Of a stretch of 64,000 nt of DNA, positions 16,527 to 25,029 are shown piece after piece. How positions within the stretch are numbered: the stretch's first letter is position 1; the number at the start of each line of letters is the position of its first letter. The DNA is from Mycobacterium deserti (lineage in GTDB: Bacteria > Actinomycetota > Actinomycetes > Mycobacteriales > Mycobacteriaceae): NCBI RefSeq assembly GCF_025345615.1, contig NZ_JAODWD010000004.1:496001-560000 (forward strand), given 5' to 3'. A program made the position numbers and the translations under genes. The notes under the pieces are model-generated. The model ran no database searches. It was not told the origin of the DNA and saw only the letters and a program-made list of their open reading frames with translations.

Positions 16527-17530
16527 CCACCCTCGGCGTGATCGGGCTCGGCCGCATCGGTGCCTTCCACACCGACACCCTCTGCGGGCTGGACAACATC
16601 GACGGGCTGGTGGTCACCGACGATCGCCCGGAACTGGTGGCGGCAGTCGCGGTCAAACACGGTGCGAAGCCGGCGGCCTCAGTGGAGGAACTGCTGGCCT
16701 CGGGCGTGGACGGCGTGGTCGTCGCGGCCGCCACTCCCGCACATGCCGAGCTGACGCTGGCCGCGATCGAACGGGGGCTACCGACCTTCTGCGAGAAACC
16801 AATAGCGTCGACCGCGGCCGAAAGCGCCCGGGTCGCCGAGGTCATCCTGCGCGCCGGCGTGCCGGTGCAGGTCGGGTATCAGCGGCGGTTCGATGCGGCG
16901 TTCGCCGCCGCGAAACGCGCCGTCGACGACGGCTCGCTGGGCGCGCTGCACACCGTCCGCAGCACGACGATGGACCCCGCGCCACCCCCGATGGAGTACA
17001 TCGCCGGCTCCGGCGGGATCTTCCGTGACTGCGCTGTGCACGATTTCGATGTGATCCGATGGATCACGGGGCAGCAGGCAGTCGAGGTCTATGCCACCGG
17101 CAGCGTGCAGGGCGACCCGATGTTCGCCGAGTTCGGCGATGTCGACACCGCCGCGGTGGTCGTGAAGTTCGACGGCGGCACGCTCGGACTGGTGTCCGCG
17201 GCCCGCTACAACGGCCACGGCTACGACTGCCGGCTGGAAGTCCACGGCTTCCACGGCACGGTCGTCGCCGGATGGGACCAGGGCGCACCGGTGCGAAACG
17301 TCGACCCCGACAACGAATTTCCGGCCGGTCCGGCGCATCACTTCTTCATGGACCGCTTCACCGAGGCGTTTCGTGCCGAGCTGTCCGCGTTCGTCGACGT
17401 CGTCAACGGCGCCGCCGCCCCGGCGTGCACGGTGGCCGACGCGGTCGAGGTTGCCTGGTTGGCCGAAGCCGCCACCGAGTCGCTGCGACGCGGAGGCCCC
17501 GTACGGATCGACGAAGTGAGGTCTCGATGA
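16523..17530 (+). CDS. Gfo/Idh/MocA family dehydrogenase, inositol 2-dehydrogenase-like
   Basis: A 335-residue NAD(P)-dependent oxidoreductase. The Rossmann motif GVIGLGRIGAFH is at the N-terminus, EKP (FCEKPIAS) supplies the catalytic Lys, and DCAVHDFDVIRW carries the Asp and His of the inositol dehydrogenase Lys-Asp-His set. It resembles IolG and probably oxidises a ring or hexose hydroxyl. The start is the ATG at 16523 with ACGGAGAA upstream, overlapping the PhyH stop. It is one of four Gfo/Idh/MocA paralogues in the window and is distinct from the iolG of the main inositol operon. Confidence 0.88.
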   Translation: MTTLGVIGLGRIGAFHTDTLCGLDNIDGLVVTDDRPELVAAVAVKHGAKPAASVEELLASGVDGVVVAAATPAHAELTLAAIERGLPTFCEKPIASTAAESARVAEVILRAGVPVQVGYQRRFDAAFAAAKRAVDDGSLGALHTVRSTTMDPAPPPMEYIAGSGGIFRDCAVHDFDVIRWITGQQAVEVYATGSVQGDPMFAEFGDVDTAAVVVKFDGGTLGLVSAARYNGHGYDCRLEVHGFHGTVVAGWDQGAPVRNVDPDNEFPAGPAHHFFMDRFTEAFRAELSAFVDVVNGAAAPACTVADAVEVAWLAEAATESLRRGGPVRIDEVRSR

Positions 17531-18393
17531 AACTGGCTGGTGCTCCCATTTCGTGGGGTGTCTGCGAGGTGCCCGGTTGGGGCTATCAACTCGGCCCTGA
17601 GCGCGTGCTCGCCGAGATGCGCGACCTCGGGCTCTCCGCCACCGAACTCGGGCCGGAGGGTTTTCTGCCGTCGAATCCCGCGGCGCTGACGACTCTGCTG
17701 AACTCATACGGACTCACCTGCGTCGGAGTCTTCGCGCCGGTGCTGCTGCACGACGCCGGGCACGATCCCGCGACGGACATCGCCGGTCCCGTCGACGCGC
17801 TGATCGCCTGCGGCGCCGAGGTTCTTGTGATGGCTGCGGCAACAGGAGCTGAGGGGTACGACTCGCGTCCCACGCTGGACGACCGGCAGTGGACCGCACT
17901 GTTGACCAACCTGGATCGGCTCGCCGCGATGGCCGCTGACCGCGGAGTGCTCGCCGTGCTGCACCCGCACGTGGGCACCATGGTCGAGACCCGCGAGGAC
18001 GTCGACCGTGTGCTGGCGGGGTCGGGCGTGCAGCTCTGTCTGGACACCGGTCACCTGCTGATCGGCGGCACCGACCCGCTACAGCTGGCCCGAACCGTAC
18101 CCGGGCGCATCGCCCATGTGCACTTGAAGGACGTCGACGCGACGGTGGCCGGCCGCGTACAGGCCGGCGAGCTGACGTACACCGAGGCGGTCCATGCGGG
18201 CATGTACACACCGTTGGGCTCCGGTGACGTCGATATCGCAGGCATTGTCACCGCGTTGCGCCGCAACGGTTTCGACGGCTGGTTCGTCATGGAGCAGGAC
18301 ACGATTCTCGACGGCGAACCCACCGACGAGGGGCCGGCGCGCGACGTCCGCGCCAGCGTGGACTTCATGGCCGGGATTCACGCTCCGGTATGA
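17527..18393 (+). CDS. IolE-like TIM-barrel protein (inosose dehydratase / sugar phosphate isomerase family)
   Basis: A 288-residue AP-endonuclease-2/xylose-isomerase-like TIM barrel. MKLAGAPISWGVCEVPGWGY and DLGLSATELGPEGFL are typical of 2-keto-myo-inositol dehydratase IolE. Metal ligands are suggested by HPHVGT, CLDTGHL, HVHLKDVD and the terminal MEQD. The expected reaction is dehydration of a keto-inositol made by the dehydrogenases on either side. It overlaps both neighbours by ATGA. A second IolE-like gene is in the main operon, so this one may serve a different isomer or a methylated inositol. Confidence 0.85.
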   Translation: MKLAGAPISWGVCEVPGWGYQLGPERVLAEMRDLGLSATELGPEGFLPSNPAALTTLLNSYGLTCVGVFAPVLLHDAGHDPATDIAGPVDALIACGAEVLVMAAATGAEGYDSRPTLDDRQWTALLTNLDRLAAMAADRGVLAVLHPHVGTMVETREDVDRVLAGSGVQLCLDTGHLLIGGTDPLQLARTVPGRIAHVHLKDVDATVAGRVQAGELTYTEAVHAGMYTPLGSGDVDIAGIVTALRRNGFDGWFVMEQDTILDGEPTDEGPARDVRASVDFMAGIHAPV

Positions 18394-19352
18394 CCCTTCG
18401 AATCGGCGTGCTCGGCGCGTCCCGAATCGCGGAGTTGGCAATCGTCGGACCCGCGCACGAACTCGGGCATCGACTCGTCGCGGTCGCCGCCCGCGATCCG
18501 CTACGGGCTGAGGCGTTCGCCGAGACGCACGGTGTCGAACGCGCGCTGCACACCTACGAGGACGTCATTCACGATCCCGACGTCGACGTCATCTACAACC
18601 CGCTGGCGAACGCACTGCACGCTCCGTGGAACCTCGTCGCGGTCGCGGCCGGAAAGCCCGTACTGACCGAGAAGCCCTTCGCGCGTAACCGCGCCGAAGC
18701 GCAGCAGGTCGCCGCGGCCGCCGACGCAGCGGGAGTCACTGTGCTGGAAGGCTTCCACTACCTGTTTCATCCGGCGACACGGCGCGCGCTGGAACTCGCC
18801 GGCAACGGCACTGTAGGTGACCTCCTGCATGTCGAGGCGCGGATGGCGATGCCCGCTCCCGAGGCCGACGACCCGAGGTGGTCGCTCGAGATGGCAGGTG
18901 GAGCGTTGATGGACCTGGGGTGTTACGGCCTGCACGTCATGCGGCAGTTCGGTCATCCGTCCATCGTCCGCGCGCACGCCAAGGAACAGAGCCCGGGTAT
19001 CGACGCATGGTGCGACGTCGAGATCGCGTTCCCTGAGGGCGCAACGGGATTGAGCGCCAACTCCATGGTTGCCGACGATTACTCGTTCACCCTCCGAATT
19101 GTCGGCACGCGAGGAGATGTCGTCGTGCACAACTTCATCAAGCCCCAGGACGACGACCGACTGACCATCCGCACACCGGCAGGCGTCTCGGTAGAACATC
19201 TGGGCACGCGCCCGTCGTACACCTACCAGCTGGAGGCATTCGCCGCCCACGTGCGCGACGGCGCTGCGCTACCGCTGGACACCGCTGACGCGGTGGAGAA
19301 CATGGCGTTCGTTGACGCGGCCTACCGAGCCGCCGGAATGGCGCCGCGCTAG
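18390..19352 (+). CDS. Gfo/Idh/MocA family oxidoreductase (dihydrodiol/xylose dehydrogenase-like)
   Basis: A 320-residue oxidoreductase with GVLGASRIAELA as nucleotide-binding loop, TEKPFARN with the conserved Lys, and GGALMDLGCYGLHVMR, where the usual catalytic His is replaced by Tyr. This D-x-x-x-Y pattern is that of the dimeric dihydrodiol dehydrogenase and D-xylose dehydrogenase branch, not of IolG, so its substrate should differ from that of the other dehydrogenase in the operon. Last gene of the PhyH operon, with an ATGA overlap to the isomerase gene. Confidence 0.85.
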   Translation: MTLRIGVLGASRIAELAIVGPAHELGHRLVAVAARDPLRAEAFAETHGVERALHTYEDVIHDPDVDVIYNPLANALHAPWNLVAVAAGKPVLTEKPFARNRAEAQQVAAAADAAGVTVLEGFHYLFHPATRRALELAGNGTVGDLLHVEARMAMPAPEADDPRWSLEMAGGALMDLGCYGLHVMRQFGHPSIVRAHAKEQSPGIDAWCDVEIAFPEGATGLSANSMVADDYSFTLRIVGTRGDVVVHNFIKPQDDDRLTIRTPAGVSVEHLGTRPSYTYQLEAFAAHVRDGAALPLDTADAVENMAFVDAAYRAAGMAPR

Positions 19353-19583
19353 GAGCGCCCGTCGCGCAGTGTCTGCGCGCGGCGCTCATGCCAGCGCAAG
19401 CGCAGAAGTAGCAGGCCTCGGTGCGCCCGCCATCCTGCCGACAGCGGGTCACGCCAGACGGGAGCGTGGCGGTTCAGATCGGGTTCGGTCTGCACGCACC
19501 CATTGTGCCGTCTCCGTCGGACACCGACCTGCCTGGCGCGCTGTCCCACGGTGTCGACCTGGTGAATTGGTGCCGAACTCGAG

Positions 19584-20447
19584 TCACGTGGTTGTCGTCC
19601 GGATGTAGTGTTCGACGATTTCGTCGGCGGTCGTGACCCACACTCCTGGGTGATTGACGACATACTCGAGCGCTTGGTCTAAGTACTTGACCCTGAAGGG
19701 CTGTCCCGTCACGAACGGGTGCAACGCCAATGCCATCACCCGTCCGCTGTGCTCGGAGTCCACATACAGCTGATCAAGTTGGTCGCGGACGATCTGATTG
19801 AACTGAGCTCCGCCGAGACTTTTGCCCACGAAGAGCGGAATGTCGTTCAGTTCGACGGAGTACGGAACGCTGAAGAGGCCCGGCACATTCAGGGCATAGG
19901 GCTGGTCATCGTTGGTCCAGTCCAAGGTGTACTGCAGCCCGGCTTCCGCCAACAGTTCGGGTGTATGAAACGTCTCGGTGAGCGCAGGGCCCAGCCAACC
20001 CTTCGGTCGCCGGCCTGTGGCGGCCTCGATCGTCGCGATGACGTCGTGCAGGTAACCGCGCTCGACGTCGCGGCCCATGCCGGACTGCAGTGTCGAGTTG
20101 TTCTTACCGTGCGCCAGCCACGCCCAATCGCGCGCGCATCCCGCCGCTATGACCTGCGGATAACGTTGCACGACATCGGAGTTGAGCAACACACTCGGCC
20201 TGATTCCATGTTTGTCGAACACCTCGATCAGACGCCAGATGCCCACTCGCGCACCGTAGTCGCGCCAACCGTAATTCAACGGATCAGGAACGAGTTGGGC
20301 GGTGTCGGAGTGGATGCTGGTCGACGGACGGTCGATTTCGAAGTGTTCGACGTTGAGGCCGATGTAGAACGCGATGCGGGCGCCGCCGGGCCAATTCAAC
20401 TGTGGGCGCTCGGTTATCGGTGTGTAGGTGATGAGATCGCTGTCCAT
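19584..20447 (-). CDS. Polysaccharide deacetylase family protein (PuuE-like)
   Basis: A 287-residue NodB-homology hydrolase without a signal peptide. The N-terminal WPGGARIAFYIGLNVEHFE and YGARVGIWRLIEVFDKHGI are typical of the PuuE/allantoinase-like branch, and ALHPFVTGQPFRVKYLDQAL near the end is shared with it. These cytoplasmic members cleave amide bonds in small molecules rather than polymers. It is divergent from a MerR regulator, with a perfect MerR-type palindrome between them, so it is probably that regulator's target. The substrate is unknown. Confidence 0.82.
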   Translation of the reverse strand: MDSDLITYTPITERPQLNWPGGARIAFYIGLNVEHFEIDRPSTSIHSDTAQLVPDPLNYGWRDYGARVGIWRLIEVFDKHGIRPSVLLNSDVVQRYPQVIAAGCARDWAWLAHGKNNSTLQSGMGRDVERGYLHDVIATIEAATGRRPKGWLGPALTETFHTPELLAEAGLQYTLDWTNDDQPYALNVPGLFSVPYSVELNDIPLFVGKSLGGAQFNQIVRDQLDQLYVDSEHSGRVMALALHPFVTGQPFRVKYLDQALEYVVNHPGVWVTTADEIVEHYIRTTTT

Positions 20448-20460
20448 GACCTATGCTGAA

Positions 20461-20482
20461 ACCTTCACACCGATGTGAAGGT
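20461..20482. promoter_or_regulatory. MerR-type operator palindrome
   Basis: Arms ACCTTCACA and TGTGAAGGT flank CCGA: a perfect 9-bp inverted repeat beginning ACCTT and ending AAGGT, the classic form of MerR-family operators. It lies between the divergent deacetylase (start 20447) and MerR (start 20512) genes and probably controls both. Confidence 0.75.
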
Positions 20483-20511
20483 CAACGAGACAACCGTGTG
20501 AGGTGGGCCAC

Positions 20512-20883
20512 ATGCGCATCGGCGAACTGGCGCGCCGGACAGGCGTCTCCACGCGTCTCCTGCGCTACTACGAGGAGCAGGGGCTCATCGTGCCTGCGCG
20601 ATCGGCGAACGGATATCGCGAGTACACCGAGGCGTTCGCGGATCAGGTCATCCAAATTCGAGGGCTGCTCGAGGGAGGCTTGCCGACCCGGGTGATCAGG
20701 CAGGTCCTGCCGTGCTTGAAGACGCCGCGGGACATACACTTCGCCGACGCCTCGCCGGAAATCATCGCCGTCCTGCTCCGCGAACGGGACCGCATGACCG
20801 ACCGCATTGACGCGATGACGCGCAACCGCGACGCGATGACGGCCTACCTCGATGAGTTGCGCAAGTGTGCGCGACCGCAATGA
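20512..20883 (+). CDS. MerR family transcriptional regulator
   Basis: A 123-residue MerR protein. The N-terminal winged helix MRIGELARRTGVSTRLLRYY, then EEQGLIVPARSANGYREY, is textbook MerR. A dimerisation helix follows (PEIIAVLLRERDRMTDRIDA). There is a single Cys in the core (VLPCLKTP) and one near the C-terminus, so metal or redox sensing is not obvious; it resembles small-molecule-sensing MerR proteins. The start is the ATG at 20512; a GTG three codons earlier is possible. It is divergent from the deacetylase across the operator at 20461-20482. Confidence 0.92.
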   Translation: MRIGELARRTGVSTRLLRYYEEQGLIVPARSANGYREYTEAFADQVIQIRGLLEGGLPTRVIRQVLPCLKTPRDIHFADASPEIIAVLLRERDRMTDRIDAMTRNRDAMTAYLDELRKCARPQ

Positions 20884-20907
20884 ATCAAGCGGCGCGACCC
20901 GGCCGGC

Positions 20908-21732
20908 TCACGCACCGTTACCCCGCAATTCGTGTGAGAGCGCCTCGAGTTCGTCGCCGCCGGCCATCTCCTGGGTCAAATGCTCCAGCGTGATGTCGTC
21001 ATATGTGCAGTCGAGCTTCTGCTGGCCACGATTGAGCAGTACGAAGTGGTCACCCACCATGTGCGCGTGGTGAGGGTTGTGCGTGATGAACACCACCCCG
21101 AAACCCGCCTCTTTGGCCGCGGTGATGTATTTGAGCACCACTCCCGACTGCTTGACGCCCAGTGCGGCCGTCGGCTCGTCGAGGATGAGCACACGGGCGC
21201 CGAAGAACACCGCCCGAGCGATGGCCACGCACTGCTTCTGGCCGCCCGACAATGAGCCGATCGGCACGTCGACGTCGGGCAGGTCGATGCCCATCTTCGA
21301 CAATTCCGTCAGGGTGGTGGCGCGCATCGCGTTGGAGTCCAACGAGAATGGAAACGTCTTCTTCCGAATCTCCTGGCCGAGAAAGAAGTTGCGCCACACC
21401 GGCATCAACGGCACGACGGCCAGGTTCTGATACACCGTCGCGATGCCCTTGCTCAACGCATCTTTGGGCGAGGTGAACCGGGTCGGCTCACCATCCACGA
21501 GCAATTCACCGTCCGTCGGCGGATGATAGCCGGCGATGATCTTGATCAACGTCGACTTGCCTGCCCCGTTGTCACCGAGGATGCCGGTCACCTCACCCGC
21601 ATGGACACGCAGCGAGATGTCGCTCAGCGCAGTGATGTTGCCGTAGGTCTTGCCAATGCTCTTCAACTCGACGAGCGGCACTCGGCCGCCGGACGGAGCC
21701 TCGTCAACGGCCGGGTCAACTGTTGCGGTCAC
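20908..21732 (-). CDS. Sugar ABC transporter ATP-binding protein (single nucleotide-binding domain)
   Basis: A 274-residue ATPase of the ribose/inositol importer class. Walker A is GDNGAGKSTLIK, the signature SLSGGQKQCVAIARA and Walker B VLILDEPTAALGVKQ. Most sugar importers of this class have two fused ATPase domains (about 500 residues); this one has only one, so it must work as a homodimer. It is followed in the importer operon order by permease and binding protein: the transcript runs binding protein (22818), permease (21736), ATPase (20908). The 3-bp gap to the permease indicates co-translation. Confidence 0.92.
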   Translation of the reverse strand: MTATVDPAVDEAPSGGRVPLVELKSIGKTYGNITALSDISLRVHAGEVTGILGDNGAGKSTLIKIIAGYHPPTDGELLVDGEPTRFTSPKDALSKGIATVYQNLAVVPLMPVWRNFFLGQEIRKKTFPFSLDSNAMRATTLTELSKMGIDLPDVDVPIGSLSGGQKQCVAIARAVFFGARVLILDEPTAALGVKQSGVVLKYITAAKEAGFGVVFITHNPHHAHMVGDHFVLLNRGQQKLDCTYDDITLEHLTQEMAGGDELEALSHELRGNGA

Positions 21733-21735
21733 GGG

Positions 21736-22794
21736 TCACCTCTTCGCGGCGTAGTTGCGGAATGCGTTGTTGGCGATCACCGCGAAGAGCAGCATCACGC
21801 CCATGAAGAACTTGAACCAATCGGGATTCCAGCCGGCGTAGACGATTCCCTGCTGCGCCATACCGAAAATGAACGCGCCGATGGCGGCGCCGATCGCCGT
21901 GCCGTATCCGCCGGTGAGCAGGCATCCGCCGATGACAGCCGCGATGATGTAGATGAACTCGTTCCCGACGCCCTGGCCCGACTGCACGGTGTTGAACGTG
22001 AACAGCAGGTGCATTCCGGCGAACCACGCCGCGAAGCCGACGAACATGAACAGCCCGACCTTCACCATGGTGACCGGAACACCTACAGCGCGTGCGCTTT
22101 CCTGATCACCACCGACGGCGAAGATCCAGTTGCCGATGCGTGTCTTGAACAACACGTAAGTGGCGGCAGCGGTGAACAACAGCCACCAGAAGACCGTGAT
22201 GCGCACCTCGACGCCGAAGATGGGCCAAGACGACGCGAATACCGTCTGCGCGGAGTCCCAGCCTTGCATGTCATTGACGCTCGGTGTGGCAACCTGGCCT
22301 GAAATCAACTTCGTGCCTGCGAGATTGATACCGGTGAGCATCAGCAGAGTGCCGAGGGTGATCAAGAAGCTGGGGATCTTGGTCTTCATCACCAGGTAGC
22401 CGTTCAAGAAGCCGACCGCCAGCGCGACTATCAACGCCAGCGCGGCGCCGGCCCAGAGGTTCAAATGCAAGTTGTACGCCAGCATCGAGGCGGCTAGTGA
22501 ACTCGTGGTCACGGCCACGCCCGACGACAGGTCGAATTCACCCCCGATCATCAACAAAGCGACAGCACACGCCATGATCCCGATGGTCGAGCTCGCGTAC
22601 AGCACGGTGGCCAGGGCCTCCGGCGTCCTGAACGGCGGGGCGACGACGAGGAAGAAGACGAAGATGCACACCGCGCCGATCGCCGCACCCATTTCGGGCC
22701 GGATCAGCAGCCGCTGCGCCCGGTTTCGTTCCTTGACGCGTTCGTCGCGGACAATCTTGTGGCCGCCGATGTCCAGGCCGGTCTGTGTACTCAT
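21736..22794 (-). CDS. Sugar ABC transporter permease
   Basis: A 352-residue inner-membrane permease of the RbsC/branched type with about nine to ten hydrophobic segments, for example AIGAVCIFVFFLVVAPPF, IGIMACAVALLMIGGEFDLS and FIYIIAAVIGGCLLTGGYGT. The conserved GGEFDLSSGVAV and GGxLLTGGYGT segments are those of ribose/inositol permeases. The start is the ATG giving MSTQTGLDIGG. It forms the channel with the ATPase encoded 3 bp downstream and receives sugar from the lipoprotein encoded 23 bp upstream. Confidence 0.92.
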   Translation of the reverse strand: MSTQTGLDIGGHKIVRDERVKERNRAQRLLIRPEMGAAIGAVCIFVFFLVVAPPFRTPEALATVLYASSTIGIMACAVALLMIGGEFDLSSGVAVTTSSLAASMLAYNLHLNLWAGAALALIVALAVGFLNGYLVMKTKIPSFLITLGTLLMLTGINLAGTKLISGQVATPSVNDMQGWDSAQTVFASSWPIFGVEVRITVFWWLLFTAAATYVLFKTRIGNWIFAVGGDQESARAVGVPVTMVKVGLFMFVGFAAWFAGMHLLFTFNTVQSGQGVGNEFIYIIAAVIGGCLLTGGYGTAIGAAIGAFIFGMAQQGIVYAGWNPDWFKFFMGVMLLFAVIANNAFRNYAAKR

Positions 22795-22817
22795 GTTGTG
22801 CTCTCTTCCGCCGCGGG

Positions 22818-23810
22818 CTAACGGGTCCCGGCCTTGGCCAGTTCGGCGACCGAATCGATGTTGGTGTCGTCGATGAACGACGGACCGGTCAAGGTGGCTT
22901 GGCCGCCGCCGATCAGGTTCTTGTTGTTCAGGTACAGCCACAGCGAGTCGATGGCCAGATAGCCCTGGAGAAACGGCTGCTGGTCCACCGCCCACTTCAC
23001 ATCGCCGGCTTTGATCGCGTCGACGAGCGCGGCATTGGTGTCGAAGGTGACCACCTCCGCGTCGCTTCCTGCGTTGCTGACCGACTGAACGGCAGCCAAC
23101 GCGATGGGCGCACCGAGGGCGACGACATGGTCGATGGACGGATCCTGCTGGAGTTTGGCGGTGATCGTCGACTCCACCGACGGCATGTCCTTGCTGTTGA
23201 CGTTCAGAATCTCGGACTGACCTTTGAAGCCCTGACGGACACCGGCGCACCGCGATTCGAGCGCCACCTGACCCTGCTCCTGGATGACGCAGACGACCTT
23301 CTTCGCGCCGTCCTTCTGCAGACGCTCACCCGCCGAGATCCCGGCCAATTTCTCGTCCTGGCCGAAGTACTCCTGCACGCCCATGGTCTTCCAGTCGTCA
23401 AATCCCGAATTGAACGCGACGACTGGGATGCCCGCGTCCAACGCGGCTTTCACCGCAGGTGCCATCGCATCCGGTTTGGCCAGCGTCAAGGCGATCGCGT
23501 TGACCTTGCTGTCAATCGCGGTCTGCACCAGGTTCGCTTGATTGGGTGCCTCGGGATCGTTCGAGTATCGCAACTCGATGTTGTCCTTGTCGGCGGCGGC
23601 CTGCGCGCCCTTGCGGATCAGGTCCCAGAACGAGTCACCCGGTACTTCGTGAGTGATCATCGCGACGACCGCGCGCGGGGTGTCAGCGGTACCGGCACCC
23701 ATGCCGCCACCCGTCTCACGGGGCTTGCCCCCGGTCGAAGAGCACGACGCGATCCCGAGCACGAGCGCGCTCGCCCCGGCAACCGCCGCGAGCCGACTGA
23801 ACTTCATCAT
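22818..23810 (-). CDS. Sugar ABC transporter substrate-binding lipoprotein
   Basis: A 330-residue periplasmic-binding-protein (class I) lipoprotein. The signal MMKFSRLAAVAGASALVLGI leads into the lipobox LGIASC, so the mature protein is lipid-anchored at the Cys. The body has GDSFWDLIRKGAQAAADKDN and GIPVVAFNSGFDD, typical of ribose, xylose and inositol binding proteins. GGAGGA stands directly before two consecutive ATGs (23810, 23807); the second has the better spacing. Position beside the inositol operon makes a cyclitol the likely ligand. It is divergent from the hydroxypyruvate-isomerase-like gene, with an operator-like motif between. Confidence 0.92.
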   Translation of the reverse strand: MMKFSRLAAVAGASALVLGIASCSSTGGKPRETGGGMGAGTADTPRAVVAMITHEVPGDSFWDLIRKGAQAAADKDNIELRYSNDPEAPNQANLVQTAIDSKVNAIALTLAKPDAMAPAVKAALDAGIPVVAFNSGFDDWKTMGVQEYFGQDEKLAGISAGERLQKDGAKKVVCVIQEQGQVALESRCAGVRQGFKGQSEILNVNSKDMPSVESTITAKLQQDPSIDHVVALGAPIALAAVQSVSNAGSDAEVVTFDTNAALVDAIKAGDVKWAVDQQPFLQGYLAIDSLWLYLNNKNLIGGGQATLTGPSFIDDTNIDSVAELAKAGTR

Positions 23811-23883
23811 TCCTCCGCTCTGCGCGTGCGACGCAGCACGCTCAGGAGTCGATGTAATACGCCTCACACCGGAAAGTCAACAC

Positions 23884-23897
23884 TTTGTTCGGACATT
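23884..23897. promoter_or_regulatory. GntR/IolR-like operator between importer and hyi-like gene
   Basis: On the minus strand this reads AATGTCCGAACAAA. It closely matches AATGTCAGGACAAA at 26246-26259, the divergent gntR-iolC promoter; the shared core TGTCnGrACA resembles the motif I recall for C. glutamicum IolR. It sits between the divergent importer and isomerase genes, as expected for a common regulator. Confidence 0.5.
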
Positions 23898-23954
23898 AGG
23901 ACTGCATATCAAATGCTAGAGTCCGTCCCACCTGGTGAGGTGGTGGAGGTGTGC

Positions 23955-24743
23955 GTGAACGGGTTTGAGCTCGCGGTGTGCTCCGAGATGGTGTTCACAC
24001 ACCTGCCGATCGTTGAACGCGTGCGCCGGATAGCCGGCATGGACTTCGCGGTGGAGATCTGGAGCTGGCATGACAAGGACCTGGAGGCGCTGGCCGCGAC
24101 CGGCGCCCGATTCTCGTCGATGACGGGATACCTGATGGGAGACCTCGTCGATCCCGACACCGCGGAGCAGGTGGTACGAACAGCGGAGCTGTCGATCAAG
24201 GCCGCTGAGACACTGGGGGTTTCACGACTCAATCTCCACACCGCCGAGCTCGTCGACGGTCAGGCCGCACGCCCCCGACTGCGCTCGACCGGTCAGATGT
24301 GGGTGACTGCAATTCGGACGCTCGAGCGTATCGGCGAACTCGGGGCCGCTGCCGGTGTGACGTTCTGCCTAGAGAACCTCAACACGATCGTCGATCACCC
24401 CGGAGTCCCGCTGGCCCGGGCCAAGGACACGCTGGCGTTGGTCGAAGGTGTGGGCCATCCGAACGTGCGGATGATGCTCGACCTGTACCACGCGCAGATC
24501 GGCGAGGGAAACCTCATCGATTTGATACGCCGGTGCGGCGATGCGATCGGCGAGATCCAGGTGGCCGACGTCCCCGGCCGCTGTGAGCCGGGCACCGGCG
24601 AGATCAACTACCCCGCCATCGCAAAGGTGTTGCGCGACATCGGGTTCACCGGGACCGTCGGCATGGAGGCATGGGCTTCCGGCGGTCCCGAACACAGTGA
24701 AGCCGCCCTCTCGTCGTTCAGGGCGGCTTTCACACTCGACTAG
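23955..24743 (+). CDS. Hydroxypyruvate isomerase-like TIM-barrel protein
   Basis: A 262-residue TIM barrel of the hydroxypyruvate isomerase (Hyi/OtnI) group. Metal and catalytic residues are suggested by LENLNTIVDHPG, MLDLYHAQIGEGNLI, EIQVADVPGRCEPGTGEINY and the final GMEAWASGG. These enzymes isomerise short keto/aldo acids or keto-sugars. The start is set at GTG 23955 because GGAGG lies at 23944-23948; an ATG at 23913 is also in frame. It is divergent from the ABC importer and probably shares its regulation. Its exact step in cyclitol catabolism is unknown. Confidence 0.82.
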   Translation: MNGFELAVCSEMVFTHLPIVERVRRIAGMDFAVEIWSWHDKDLEALAATGARFSSMTGYLMGDLVDPDTAEQVVRTAELSIKAAETLGVSRLNLHTAELVDGQAARPRLRSTGQMWVTAIRTLERIGELGAAAGVTFCLENLNTIVDHPGVPLARAKDTLALVEGVGHPNVRMMLDLYHAQIGEGNLIDLIRRCGDAIGEIQVADVPGRCEPGTGEINYPAIAKVLRDIGFTGTVGMEAWASGGPEHSEAALSSFRAAFTLD

Positions 24744-25028
24744 TCAGGCGTTCGCCGCCTCGCGCTCCAAACCCTCGGCCTCGACCGGTCCTCCAGTTCC
24801 TCGAGCGTGGTGCCCTTGGTCTCGGGCACCGTCGGCGGACGAACACCCACGAACCGACGTTGACGGCCACAAAGAGAGGAAGGTGCCCGTCGATCCGAGC
24901 GCCGAGTTCAGCACCGGGAACGCGAACAAGATGATCGCGTTGGTGCACCACAGCACGAAGACTGCGATGCCCATGGCGAACCCGCGGATACTGAGCGGGA
25001 AGATTTCCGACAGCAGAAGCCACACACA
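24740..25028 (-). pseudogene. C-terminal fragment of an MFS sugar porter
   Basis: Only the last part of a sugar-porter MFS transporter remains. The piece VWLLLSEIFPLSIRGFAMG, followed by AVFVLWCTNAIILFAFPVLN, is the loop-and-helix signature found near the end of IolT/XylE-type transporters. After a frame change the reading continues into FVAVNVGSWVF and, after another, PETKGTTLEELED, the conserved C-terminal motif, then a TAG at 24740-24742. The first two-thirds is missing and there are at least two frameshifts, so no transporter is made. The break coincides with the start of the LacI remnant. Confidence 0.85.
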
Positions 25029-25029
25029 C

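Noticed and set aside
22785..23954. Long plus-strand frame extending the hyi-like gene upstream for about 390 codons
   Set aside because: The upstream part is antisense to the substrate-binding protein gene and has no family features; the gene begins near 23913-23955.
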